DNA of 64,000 nucleotides from Panaeolus papilionaceus (GCA_015501605.1 JADNRZ010000031.1:186001-250000); one strand, 5' to 3'. Shown: positions 46,799-59,155, numbered from the stretch's first letter. Notes: generated from the letters alone by a model not told the origin. Program-made: numbers and translations.

Positions 46799-48091
46799 AT
46801 GTCCAACAACTCTCAACAATATCTAAATATCCGAATGGATGGACCTTTAAGAGTTGTCCGCACCTCTCCTGCGCAGTTAGCAGGAAGGGATATACTCGTG
46901 CTCGTGTATGTACCGCTTGCTAAATGTTTATTTTGTTACTTTCACGATGTCATCTTTGATAGCCTAATGGGCCCGACGGGATCTGGTAAAAGCACGGTAA
47001 TTATCAAACGGTATGCTCTTACCCGTCAGTGACCCTAAAAGCCATTTCGCCTAGTTCGTCGAGTCACTTGACCACGTCAGAAGCTGAGAATATCCAAGAA
47101 TACTCTTGAAAGCGTGACACAAGAAACCGGATGTTACACTGTAAAGAATCTCCGCAGCAAACAAATCGGTCTCACTTACATCCTAATGGACACCCCTGGT
47201 TTCTTGGACCCCAGGCTATCGGAGAGCAAAATATCGAAAATGATCATTGAGGAATTGGATTTGTTACGGTCCGTGGGCTCTTTCCTCTAAAGATCGCTCT
47301 GATCATAATCGTCGTTTCAATCGTTATTCTCAGAAAATATGCCCGAGGAGTTGTCGTCGCGATGCTATACTTTCATCCCATACATGAAATCCGCATGAGC
47401 GGTTCGAGACACGATTCGGCCGGACTACTGAGCGCGTTCGCCGAGTCGTTCGGAGCCCATCACATCAATGTTGTAACAACAATGTGGAACTTGATATCGT
47501 CACCAGCAGGAATTGAGGCTGCAAATCGAAGGCAGGCCAAATTGAAGGAAGACATCTACCGCGTAAGTATTACATGCGTGTTGAATGTGATACTGATATC
47601 GTCCCTAGGCATACCGCGGCGTGTATTTCCAAGTCACCGAATTCCGGCTCACAGAAGCGACAGCTCTGTCAGTTATCGATTCGTACTGGTACGGATGGAA
47701 TCACGATGAAGATACATTCCGAAATGTGGATCCCAACTACCCACTGCTATCTCGCAACAATCTGGTCAGGCGTATCATCGAAGTCGACGAACAGCTTAAA
47801 ATGCTCGAGGAGGACAAGGCAACAGCTACTACACCAGGGAAGGAAGACCGTCTCCTTCTGAAGGCGGTTAAACGACAGGAGCCGGTGTTGTTGGCGAGGC
47901 TACAATCATTTCTGGATGACTTGTACGACCATGATCCAGAATTTTATCATTCACAATATCCCCATCTCCCCTTGCCACGAGAGATACAGAGTGGGGTTAT
48001 CCCTCAGCATTCTCTTTTAGAATCGTTGATATATGTTCAAATTAAACGCATACAGGCGATCCTGAAGACGATGTTTGACAAAGACCAGTAG
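46799..48091 (+). CDS. AIG1-like P-loop GTPase, subfamily II; frame kept only by a shifted acceptor
   Basis: Exons: 46799-46905, 46963-46996, then 47055 or 47081 to 47268, 47334-47562, 47609-48091. Exon 1 is 107 nt, as in the 9267 copy. The 34-nt exon 2 encodes LMGPTGSGKST. G3 is LMDTPGFLDPRLS; the G4-like motif is VVTTMWN; IRMSGSRHDS precedes it. The family-consistent third-exon acceptor (47055, giving FVESL) leads to an in-frame stop; the AG at 47079-47080 keeps the frame but drops about nine residues just after the P-loop. Either the gene carries a one-base indel or it uses the downstream acceptor. The C-terminal region (FQSFLDDL-type, here LQSFLDDLYDHDPE) is intact and longer than in the 9267 copy, ending MFDKDQ. 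It is the only GTPase here on the plus strand. Confidence 0.75.
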
Positions 48092-50054
48092 CCTCATATA
48101 CTAGTAGTTTGGTATTCACGAGGCTTAAACGCGGATTTGGAATAGCTTATTACAACTTATCATTTTTGAACGAACAGCTCACTGAGAGCTGCCACAGACT
48201 CGGAGTAAAACCTAACATTTTTTTACGGTCGGTTAGAACGTCCAAAGATATTTATGACATCATTCATCCAGTTGTCCCAGACGAGTGCTCAAACCCAAGG
48301 ACTGAGCTCTGGTTGGAACCAAAGGCTAAGGGTTTGTTGCGAAATTGTGAGAGAATAGGGTGCGACGTAAGACCATGAAGTCGTTCTATCGGTCCACTTC
48401 TAGCCAGGGGCGTACCAGTCGTCGAGCCGTTGACCTCGCACTATGAATCACGCCATTTCTCAACGAGGAGAGTCTACGCTAGATGAGCAAGTCCTCATTC
48501 TCCAACCAATCGTCACTCGCGCTCGTCATCGATACGGCTAATCGGCACGGCATCTCGTTCTCCATTTAATTTGATTTATGATTCATGTTGCCACTGGCGT
48601 AGTCACCACCACTCTTGTACAGACGCCAATTGGCTGGAAGGACCCACCTAGTGTAAGCAACAGCAGGGCGTTGGCAGGGAGGCGCCAATTTGCGTCAGAT
48701 AAAAAATTTCAACTCGCTCCGAGTCAGTTTTCACCCAAACAAAAATCCCTCTGGAGATCTTGTTCCTAGACCGTAAACAAGCATTTTTACCAGAGAAATA
48801 AGAAAAAGGGGGGAATTTTGGACACGCTATAACTTTTTCACAAATTGATGGTGACTAGGCCGGTGGCACCATAATCCCCATCGACAGTTACACACAAGTT
48901 ACACATACACAACACTGTTGCTTGTTTGTAAACCGATAAGAACGGGTGCTGACCATGGACTCATGTCTGGTATTTGAGCTCGATACGGTGCGCCTAATTG
49001 TTGAGAAGGATGAAGACTTTAGAGGGGAGTGGAGGAGGCAATGACGTTGCGATTGCGATTCATGAAAACGAGTAAATAAGCGGAGAGAGGAAGGAAAGGA
49101 CGAACACGGCGCGCGATGAATGCGGGTTGTAAAGATCTGTTCGTATGAGATGGAACGAGGATCATTGCTGACACCACATTTATGTATGTATCCCAGTGGT
49201 GGTCATCGCTAAATGACCACTGAATAGCCATTTGGTATTTGTTGAATTGATTGAGTATTCGATCAGTGAGAAGTATTGGGAGGCTTTACCTGAAAACACA
49301 TCGCGAGAGACGCACAATGCGCATTAACCAGAGCAAGACTCTTCCGTTGTCTATTAGCATACTCCACGGGAGATGGGACGCTGGATTATCAAGGATACAG
49401 CACAGACACGAATGATGTGCTGCAGTCGTTTATAGGAGCAGAAGAAGTGTTGGAATTATGGAGCCGGCTAATCCGGCATTCGTAGTTTATAATCTCCATA
49501 TTAGCTCAGTAAGATAAGAATTTATATTATTAATTATATTACTCAGTAGTTACATTAATGACTCGTTATCTAGGTATTTAAGTACTTAGCTATGTAGTTG
49601 GTACATTAGTGTTATCGTGTAATACATCGGTTTCACCCTCTGCGACCCGTGCTGCCAACAAGAAGCAAAGAGCAAGTCTGAGTGTAATAGGAATCAACGC
49701 GACGTGTGGTTGTTTAGAGTAATTGGTTCGAGACGAAGATGGTAAGATTGTTTAAGGGATGGTAGATGAGAGGGATGGGGAGGAGTGAGGAAACGAAGAG
49801 AAGTCCCTGTCGCAATAAGAATTATGGGAATGAGGACGAAGGGTCCATTTATTGTGAGATGAATGAGCAGAGTTGAGGTATGATATCCCGAGGACGTCGA
49901 GAGAAAATGTGGTTGCTGTCGACATACCGTGACTGGCGATCATCGCTGAATGATGACTGAATAACCCTGGTTTACAAGGAAAGCGGAAGCAGGGTTGTGG
50001 GAAAGGAACGGTATAAACTTTGAGTACTCTCCATTGACGGTTCATCTTGCAAGG
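48092..50054. other. Intergenic, no gene recognised
   Basis: A plus-strand frame at 48109-48378 (89 codons) directly follows the GTPase but is unrecognised and may be chance. The rest shows no gene, RNA or ordered repeat; AT-rich sequence occurs near 49500-49600. Confidence 0.4.
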
Positions 50055-50795
50055 TACAGAGTCGGGATGAGGAAGGAAACGTGAGTCAACTCAACCAGAC
50101 GAGTTGATCCTACTTCACTTCCTGATCCTTGAATGTACAGAGTCATCTTCCATATAGATTGAGGCTCTCCGTCGTCACTCCAGTCCCGGGAGCACCGGGT
50201 TATAGTAAGCCATAGATTCCGGGGAAGCAAGCATCGGATGATCGAGGAACACAGGCTTTGGATTATGGGAAAACGGCAGGGACCAAAGGGACGTGATGGG
50301 GAGGGTTATGCTTGACGCAAGTTCCGGGTGCGATAACCAATCAGGAGTATGGGGTATTTTAGGCTAACCGTTTCGGGAGATGGATGACGCTGAGTGTATG
50401 TGCGCATGTATGACGAAAAGGTTAAGAGTGTATTGTGGGCGGAGGGGCAGACAAGGTTAGGTTATATGTGTGTTTTGAAGGCGAGGTTGAGGTTGAGCGT
50501 GAGGTTAGTATATGATAGATAGGTGGAGTAGGGGTTATCAAATGTCAGAGAAGTGACTGACTGATGTCATGCGATCTTCCCAAATGAAAAGATCAGCCCG
50601 TGCATATGAAAATTCTGATGAGCACACGAGCACGAATATTTATGCACAGTTCATAGTTCATTGAGCATAAAGCTAAAGAAACACTGACACTGGAGAAGAT
50701 CGTCGGATGTCGGGAATAGGAGAGCCCTGAGTGGATCGGGATATGCCGAGAGAGGGAGCATGTGATATGACAACGTTGTGCGGGGTTCAAGTAAC
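50055..50795. repeat. Dispersed repeat Q, copy 2
   Basis: This segment is colinear with 10380-11258 (see the landmarks there). It stops at CAAGTAACAA, where copy 1 continues with different sequence, and the LINE remnant begins, so the LINE was probably inserted at this position. Confidence 0.7.
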
Positions 50796-50816
50796 AACAA
50801 CAACAACAACAACAAC
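50791..50816. repeat. (CAA)n microsatellite
   Basis: Seven to eight tandem CAA/ACA units lie at the junction between repeat Q and the LINE remnant. Confidence 0.8.
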
Positions 50817-51054
50817 CACCCACCCCCAAATTCCGAAAGTTCGCTCGCACGTCAATAAACCAGACACACCTCTTTAAATAAATTAGATTAAAACAACTCT
50901 AAATTGACGCTAAGAACATATCTGAAATTTCTAAAAAGAAAATCAAAGAATTGGAGCCTGCAGTCCCAATAAACAGCCAACATCAGGGCATCATGAACAT
51001 CCCACCTGACCAGGTAATCATATCCCACTCACACCTTTCACTCCACATACCCCT

Positions 51055-52016
51055 ATGCACCCCCGTGCCCAACCCCAAGGAGAGCCACAAGCAGCTGACA
51101 ATATGCAGATCCAGGACGTAAATCTTCCTACTGGTACAAATCTCATAATTTGTGGTATCGGCGCCAACAAGAAGAACTCCAACCCAGTCGAAATCCTGAC
51201 CAACATTGTCTCTCAAATGCGCATAACCAATGCTTCCCTCATACCCATAATCATCAAGCTGTTCTCACTGCACAACGCAAACGACTGGACCACCACCTGC
51301 TATGTACATATAGATCCCAGCATCCTTTCACGCACCTGCGCTGATAGCAAACCCCGTACCGACCTCCTCGAGCAATGGAAGATCAAGTTAGCATCACACA
51401 ACTCAACATGGGATGTGGCGTGGACCCCTGCAAAGAACGGTCAAGACAAACACATGTGGGTTCACTTCCCAGACCTTAATGACCCAATCAACCAGGAGGA
51501 GGCCAGAATGAAGGTTCTTGAATGGGCTGCAGCCCAGAAATATATGGTGTGTAGCTCCTACCATCATAAAGGTGGCATTACCCTCATGATGGCGTTCCCC
51601 AAAGATGTCGACCAGATTATCAGCAAAGATTGTGTCAACATCAGTGGACTTGTAGCCAAGGACAGACTACAACAGGTATCAGCAGGACGACAGATCGAAA
51701 TCCTCCAACCCTTTGAACTGATAGTCCTAGGACCCTTATCCAAGTACAATGGCCTTGACGACCTCATCACGCAATGGCTTGAGGATGAGTTTACCGAGAG
51801 TGGAGAATCAACTCTCGCAGGCACTTGAAATCCTCCAGGTGAGTGTGACACATTTGTCTTCAATATGACAATGTGGGCCGCAATGGCCAACGTACTAGCC
51901 CCCAACCACCAGCAGTCCTTCAGAGAGGCATTCAACAAATACCAAATCCTTCCCCTGCAATTGCTCCACACAGCCAACACAACATCAACATTCCACATCT
52001 GTGGATCTCAGCCATA
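51055..52016 (+). pseudogene. LINE (Tad1-like) ORF1 remnant
   Basis: An open frame of 257 codons (51055-51828) contains TTCYVHIDPSIL, a WDVAWTPAKNGQDKHMWVHF block and a Leu/Trp-rich second half. The pattern resembles the nucleic-acid-binding ORF1 of fungal non-LTR retrotransposons. After TGA at 51826-51828, protein-like sequence continues in another frame to about 52016 (TFVFNMTMWAAMANVLAPNH and QILPLQLLHTANTTSTFH), so the ORF is broken by a frameshift or stop. No endonuclease or reverse transcriptase follows; repeat X starts within about 110 bp. ORF1 assignment is by pattern only. Confidence 0.55.
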
Positions 52017-52127
52017 AAGGCTAGGATCATGTATGAGGGACTATACTTGGACAGTATGGGCTCATGCATCAGGACTATTGTTGGACAGTACTGTCCACAG
52101 ACAGTGGGGGCCAGGGGAGCACTGCTG

Positions 52128-53321
52128 GGGCAATTTCCGGGGGTGGGGGATGGGTAGGGGGGTGGGTAGGGGTATATAGGGGGTGAAATAGATTATATTC
52201 CGGGGGTAGGAGGATGGGTAGGGGGTTGGGGATAGGGGGATGGATGGGGGGATACCAGATAGGGGCTGATGGCTTATCTGGCTGGGTGGGGGTTGAGCAA
52301 ATGTTGTCGGATAGATATGATATGGGTATGGGGGCATAGAGAAAAAAATCAGGATCCCAGAATGGGTATTTTCGGGGTGGGGGGATCAGTGGTTGGCGAG
52401 CAATTAAGGAAATACACTCTCAGAGCCAGCGATAAATCAAAATAAATCGAAAAAATAATATAAATCGCAAATAGCGCACTCATTTCTGCTCCGATTTGGC
52501 TGAAATTTTGAACGCAGCCTCCCGCATATGAACCCCATCGACCCTTAAAAAATGTTTTTTTACATGGGTCACTTGAAAAGCCCCTATCTTTGGCCCAAAC
52601 AGTACCCTGCTCCATATTGCACCGCTCTGGGCACTATTTTGGGTGATCTATATATTGTTAGAAAGCTATTAACAACCTCTATAAGATCCCACCATCCGAT
52701 CTGCTAAATTGTACCAGCAACCCAGCAGATCAGGCTCGCTTTTTTAGCCCCTATTCCCCCTACTACCATTATTTCCTCAATATTGCTTCGCTTTTGGCAC
52801 CATTTGGGGGGATATATATATCATTAGAAAGGTATACACTATATATATTTATTCATGTGGTCTGATCTGCCAAATGTGGCCACAGAAGCAGCAGATCTGT
52901 TCTGGTTATTGTGCATTGATTAAATGAGCCCCTATTTACAAATCAAATCTTCGTCCTGATCAGGAATATTAGTGTGATGTCATTGATCCCATTTAATCTC
53001 ATCAATCCTCATTAATTAGCTTCGCTTTTTTGGGAAATTGGCATCACTGATCTGCTTCCAGGCACTAATGACACCACACTAATTAATTAATCCTCCCCCA
53101 CAAATATTGCAGCATTAATTGCACCGCTTTTTAGCTATTTTTTATTATACATATATATATCACCAGAAAGCTACAAATGTCTACTTTCAGGATCTGAAGA
53201 CAGATCATAAATGTTGTGCTTGTGGAGGGAGCAATTGCATTTCGCATTTTGGGTACTAGAGCGTGGGAACATCCCTTGATGTTCCTTCTCCTCCTTCCCC
53301 CTCCGCTTTTTTGGCTTCATT
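52128..53321 (+). repeat. Repeat X, copy 1 (left), cut by a Gypsy LTR
   Basis: A G-rich head (GGGGGTAGGAGGATGGGTAGG) is followed by about 900 bp shared with 59283-60424 and, inverted, with 61517-62660. It ends at GGCTTCATT, where the LTR of the Gypsy element begins; the other copies continue for another 40 bp (CTCCACACCCCCTGCAGC...). It differs from the other two copies at scattered sites, while those two are almost identical to each other. Confidence 0.8.
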
Positions 53322-53768
53322 TGTTATGTCGACTCTTTTCTTCTACATCTTTTCCTTATCTTATCAGGACTACTATCTCTCTTCATCTTATCTTTGTGTA
53401 CTATCATCTCTCTTTGTACTTATATCTTGTCAACTTCCTATCTCTGGAGCCCTACATCTTCCTCCTAACTCCGACTCCCACTCCACCTTCATTTCCGCTG
53501 TCGCTCCACTTCATTTTCCTATCTATGACTCGTCTTCTTACTCATCTCTCCCACATTTATGACTCATTCTTACTGCAGATTACTCTTCTGACTCGTTTAC
53601 TTCTCACCTATCTACTTGGCATTTACACGCACAGCCTTGTTAGATATCTATATAAACACTGTAGTTTATACCATTGTTCTTTAGCTAGTTCTTTAACTTC
53701 AAATAGGACAACACTTCTACAACAATCTTACTCTTCTTGCTCTCTTCTAAGACAATACCAGCGTAACA
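53322..53768 (+). repeat. Candidate 5' LTR of Ty3/Gypsy element (447 bp)
   Basis: It begins TGTTATG and ends GTAACA, giving the TGTTA/TAACA inverted ends expected of an LTR. It abuts repeat X sharply on the left and contains a TATA box (TCTATATAAACACTG) at about 53648. Gag starts 42 bp downstream. No second copy is found 3' of pol, so the call rests on the terminal dinucleotides, position and TATA box. Confidence 0.55.
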
Positions 53769-53809
53769 CGTGTATGCAGTGGCATTCTTAGAACGATACT
53801 GAACTTATC

Positions 53810-55685
53810 ATGCAACGAACGAACGAACCTTCTTCCGAATTGACTTTGACGAGCTCAAAGGCCTTAACTGCAAGCACCTGTCGAGCTATCGTAACAAAAG
53901 AACTAGCTATCTCCAGTACACTATCCGTCATTGATGCGATAGTCCCCACCCACACTCAAGACGGCTTTTCCACCGAAGAAGACCTTCTGACTGCGATCCG
54001 GATCCTCGGCTATCTCTCCAAGCAACACCGTTGGACAAAGACCCGCACTCAGACCTGTCCCTAAAGGACCTGAACCGTCAAGCAAGAAAGGCAAAACAAA
54101 AGCCACCGAAACCAAACAACCCGAAAAAATCCCAGAAGATTTAGAACCCGATTCACCCAAAGAAGAGGAACCCGATTTATATCAAAGTCTTGACAGCCCC
54201 GATATTCCTCGTGAACAAGAAACCGAAATAACCCGAACCCCGAAATTCAGCACTGAAATCGCTTCTCAAATGGCTACCGAAACTACTACCGAAACGACTG
54301 TCCAACCTGAAGCCCACAATCAATCTTGGAATACCCCAGTCCAAACCCCGTTCACAGGAGATCCTCACTACCTCACGGAAAATCAACCTCTCTCCGCTTC
54401 TCAACTTCCGACCATTGAATCCGCTGTCCGTTACTCCTCCATCGAAGGAAACACCAGCCTCTTCCAAAACAGAGGACCTTTCGAAGGAGAACCACGCGAT
54501 TCAGACCAAGGAACCCGAATCATCAGACCAGCACCCTTCACTGGAATCAGAATACAGAGAGAGAGATTCGCAGAAGGCCCCAACCCTGACCTGCCTCGAG
54601 GACGACCTCCTTACAGACAACCAGGCTCTGGGAACCGATCGGAAAGAACTCCACCAGATTCCCCAAGACATGGTCCAGACCCACCAAGATCCCCAACTCC
54701 ACCCAGTCCTCCCCGCTGAAACTACTCCCCTTCCTCTTCAGGCTATGGCTGAAGTTCAAAGGAACTCAATCTTGGAGCACCAGAGAAATTCACCGGAAAC
54801 TGTACCCGCGCCCAACACTTCCTCACCGACTGCATGTCCTATCTTGTCATCAATGACCACATCTACGATACTGACAACAAGAAGATCGCCTTCGTTCTCT
54901 CTCACTTCGCCGAAGGAGAGAAAGGAGACCGTGAAGCATTAGAATGGAAGAGATGTTTTCTCAACCAGAAATTCAAGGAATCCACAGACAACAACTGTCC
55001 TGTCTCCTACAGAACGTACAAGGATTTCCTTGAATACTTCAAACAAGAATTTGCTCCACAACTCGAGAAGAAGCACGCGAGGAAAGCTCTCAAAGACGTT
55101 AAACAAGAAGGAACGGTTGAAGCCCACAACACTGCCTTCAAGAACGCCATGTTTACAGCAGGATACACCTTCCCCAGGACCAGGCCAGGACAAGAAGTAG
55201 GAGAAGCCGAAGATTTGCTGATCGGACTCTATACCGAGTCACTGAAGAAACCGATTGTCAACAAACTCACAACCGAAAAAGACTCGCCAGCGACCCTGGC
55301 AGAATGGATGGACAGAGCAGCCGAAGCAGATGCCATATGGAGAGAAACCTTCCCTTTCCTCGATAAGAAACCCGCCAAACGCTTCACCTCTAATCAGATG
55401 GGGTTCAGATTCACCAAGCAAATCAACTTCACCGAAATCAAGCACGCTGACCACATGAAGACTGGTGCTTGTTTCCGCTGCCACCAGACCAGTCATATCT
55501 CCAAAGTTTGCCCCAATCGCGATTCCGGGAAACAGAACCAGAACCAGAATGCACAGAACCAATACAATGCCCCGACTAGGAATCCGAAAGACTTCGCTAA
55601 GCACATCCATGCCTTTTATCAAGATCTCAACGAAGAAGAACGCTCCGAATTCGCCTCCGAAATGCAAGAACAGGATTTTTCTTAA
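53810..55685 (+). pseudogene. Gypsy gag (frameshifted)
   Basis: The start MQRTNEPSSE at 53810 runs to 54064. Coding sequence then continues in a second frame as a Pro/Thr/Glu-rich region to about 54719, and in a third frame from about 54785 with KFTGNCTRAQHFLTDC, a capsid-like helical segment (FLEYFKQEFAPQLEKKHARK) and the nucleocapsid zinc knuckle CFRCHQTSHISKVC near 55470, ending QEQDFS at 55685. At least two frameshifts separate the parts. Gag is the structural protein that packages element RNA. Confidence 0.8.
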
Positions 55686-55732
55686 AAGGTTTTGTCTCGA
55701 CGTCTAAACCTTATGTATCAGTCTGCTCTGCT

Positions 55733-58700
55733 TTGATAGCTCACAATGAATCATTTTCTGTCCCCATGACTATCAAGTATGAACAACTGAGAACTGCCAA
55801 ACCCTTGCATACCCAAGCTCTCCTCGATTCTGGAGCAGCTGGCATTTTCATCGACCAATCATTTGTCAAGACCCACGGATTTCCCCTGACACCTCTCCGA
55901 ACCCCGATCCTAGTCCGAAACGTAGACGGCACTGCAAACAAGAAGGGTACTATTACCCACCGAATGACACTGAACCTGAAGATCTACAACAAGATCAAGA
56001 AGACCGATTTCCTAGTTACTGGGTTAGGAAATCAAAAGATTATCTTGGGGCTACCCTGGCTGCAGGACATGAACCCTGAGATTGACTGGAAGAATGCTTC
56101 CTTAAACTGGCAGACACCTATTGAAAAAGAACCTGACAGAGAAGAACGCTTAAATGGCACAACGAACCCGATACCTGACTGGTACCCGACCGACTTGATT
56201 ATTATTGAAGAATGAACCATCTCTCAACTGGAACTCCATGTTAAAAAGATGCTTGGAAAGAACGCAACCCTGACTCGACCCGACCGGCAACTTAATCATC
56301 TCTTTTATGGAAGGAGAACCAACTGAAGAACCAAAGAAACCTGGATCGACATGACTCTGACGCATTCCCAAGCCTTTGCTCAGAAATTCGACAAGAAGAC
56401 CAACGAAACCGACCCGATCAAGATCGTTCCCCCCGAATTCCATCCCTGGATATCCGTTTTTAGTGAAGAAGCCTCTTCAACCCTGCCCGCTCGAAAACCT
56501 TGGGACCACGAAATCAAGCTCAAACCCGACTTTGTTCCGAAATCCACCAAGGTTTATTCACTTTCATGAGAACAAGACGAAGCTACCAAGAATTTCCTTG
56601 ACGAACACCTCAGTAAAGGAACCATTCGGCACAGCGACTCCCCACAAGCAGCAGGATTCTTCTATGTCTCAAAGAAGGATGGCAAACTCAGACAATGCCA
56701 AGACTACCAACATCTGAACGAAGGAACTATCAAGAATGCTTACCCTCTCCCTCTTGTCACCGATCTCATGGATAAACTCCGAGGCGCCAAGTACTTTACT
56801 AAGCTTGACGTCCGATGGGGTTACAACAATATCCTCATCAAGGAGAACGACAAATGGAAAGCAGCCTTCAAGACCAAGTATGGCCTCTTCGAACCCCTAG
56901 TCATGTTCTTCGGTCTTTGCAACTCCCCAGCAACCTTTCAATCGATGATGGACAACCTCTTCATCCAGCAAGTCGAAAACGGATACATTATCATCTACAT
57001 GGATGACATCCTGATCTACGCCACGAACCAAGAAGACCTCGAAAAATACACCAAAGAAGTACTCCAGATTATGAAAGAAAACGACCTCTACCTGAAACCC
57101 AAGAAATGCGAATTCAACCAAACCAAGATTGCCTACCTAGGATTTATCATCGAACACAACAAAATCTCGATGGACCCAGCCAAAGTCTCCGGTATTAAAG
57201 ACTGGCCGACCCCAAAGACCCTCAAACAAGTCTGGTCATTCCTAGGCTTTGGTAACTTCTACCGAAAATTCATCCGCCATTACTCTGACCTCACTAGACC
57301 CCTGAACGACTTACTCCGAAAAGACTGACCCTTCATCTGGACAGAAATCCATCAAACTGCATTCAACAACCTCAAAGACCGATTCAGTAAGGAACCAGTT
57401 CTCGCGATGCCCGACCAGAACCGACCATTTCAAATTGAGGCCGCTGCATCCCAATATGCCTACGGAGCTGTTCTCACCCAGACCAACAGCAACGGAAAAC
57501 GACACCCTGTATGCTTCCTCTCCCTTTCTTTCTCACCCGCTGAACAGAACGATCAAGTCTTCGACCGAGAACTCCTTGGAGTTATCCAGGCACTCGAGGA
57601 ATGGAAACATTACATCCTGGGATCCCCTCACACAACTGTCATTCACTCCGATCACAAGAACCTCACATACTGGCGCTCCCCTCAGAACCTTAATCGACAA
57701 CAAGCACAATGGTTCCTCATCCTTTCTGAATACGACATCAAACTCGAACACATGCCTGGCCACAAAATGATCCAATCCAACGCACTCTCGCAACGACCCG
57801 ACCTTATCCCAGAAGGAGAAAACGAAGGAAACACCGACGTCACTATGTTACCAGAAACACTGTTTATCAACCTCATCAACATCGAACTTCAGAAACAAAT
57901 CGCCAACGCACGATCCCTCGACAAGAACACCATGGAAGCCCTGGAAACGCTACTTAAGAACACCAATATTGCTTCGGACACCTCGATTAGCGACTGGTCC
58001 TTGGAAGAAGGAGACCATGGGAAACTGCTCTTCTACAAAGACAAGATCTACATCCTGAACGATCTCGAACTCAGGAAGTCCATCGTCATGCATTTCCACG
58101 ATCCTGTCACCGCTGGACATCCTGGCCAAATCGAAACCTACAATGCTGTCGCCACGTCATACTGGTGGCCTGGTATGCATCGATTTATCTCTGCCTATGT
58201 CAAAGGATGCTCCACCTGCCAACAATTCAAGATCAATCGAAACCCTGCGCAACCCACCTTAATGCCGATCCCCGCTCCAGAATCGCTAAAACCCTTCGCC
58301 CAGATGTCAATGGATCTAATCACCGACCTCCCACCATCCCTCAGGTACGACTCCATTCTATCCATGGTGGACCATGGCCTTACGAAGGGGGTAATTCTTA
58401 TCCCTTGTTCCAAAATGATCACCGCCAAAGGCACAGCGAAACTTTTACTCGATAATCTCTACAAAAGATTCGGACTCCTAGATTTTATTACTTCAGATCG
58501 CGATCCCAGATTCACCGCCCACGCATTCAAAGAACTTCTCAGGCTCCTCAACATCGAATCCAAACTTTCTACAGCCTATCATCCACAGACAGACAGCACC
58601 ACAGAACACTTTAACCAAGAAATCAAAGTATACCTTTCCATTTACTGTATCACAAATCCCAAATCTTGGCCCGATGCTCTTCCCAATCTTGAATTCACTC

Positions 58701-59155
58701 ATAATAACCAACAACACTCTGACCGCGTCCACTCCCCTTTCGAACTTATGCTGGGAATGAACCCCACACAGATCCTGCTGGCATTCGAACATACAGTCTA
58801 CCCTTCTGTCGACAAGAAGCTCGCCTCCCTCCTTAAAAACCGACAAGAAGCTATTGCTGCTCACACATTCGCTAGGAATAGAATGATCAACTTCAGCAAA
58901 AACCCATTCACGCTGTTCAAGAAAGGAGAATTAGTGTGGTTAGACTCCCGGAACCTGAAACTCAGACTCAACAAGAAGATCTTGCCCAAAAGAGAAGGAC
59001 CGTTTCCAATTACCGAAGTCTTGGGACCTGTCACGTATCGCCTCAAACTCCTGAACTATTGGAAGATCCATGTCGTATTCCACGCCACCCTTCTTTCCGA
59101 ATATTCTGAAACACCCGAACATGGACCGAACTTCCCAGCCATAGAAGCTAGATGA
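55733..59155 (+). pseudogene. Gypsy pol (protease-RT-RNase H-integrase), degraded
   Basis: Protease: ALLDSGAAGIFID near 55815 and IILGLPWLQDMNP near 56040. TGA at 56213-56215 and a frameshift near 56350 follow. RT: KLDVRWGYNNILI, then YMDDILIYA near 56995, with KPKKCEF and IAYLGFII. TGA stops lie at 56567-56569 and 57326-57328. RNase H: IEAAASQYAYGAVL near 57435, where the usual catalytic TDAS reads AAAS, then DRELLGVIQAL and HSDHKNLTYW. Integrase: the H-H-C-C finger (GHPGQIETYNAV ... CSTCQQF) and D-D-E residues in MDLITDLP, TSDRDPRF and TEHFNQEIKVYL. The C-terminal YWKIHVVFHATLL region ends at a stop at 59155, without the chromodomain common in this group. It is not functional. Confidence 0.88.

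Noticed and set aside
50791..50816. CRISPR-like or satellite array
   Set aside because: It is a simple (CAA)n microsatellite; no spacer-repeat alternation is seen anywhere in the window.
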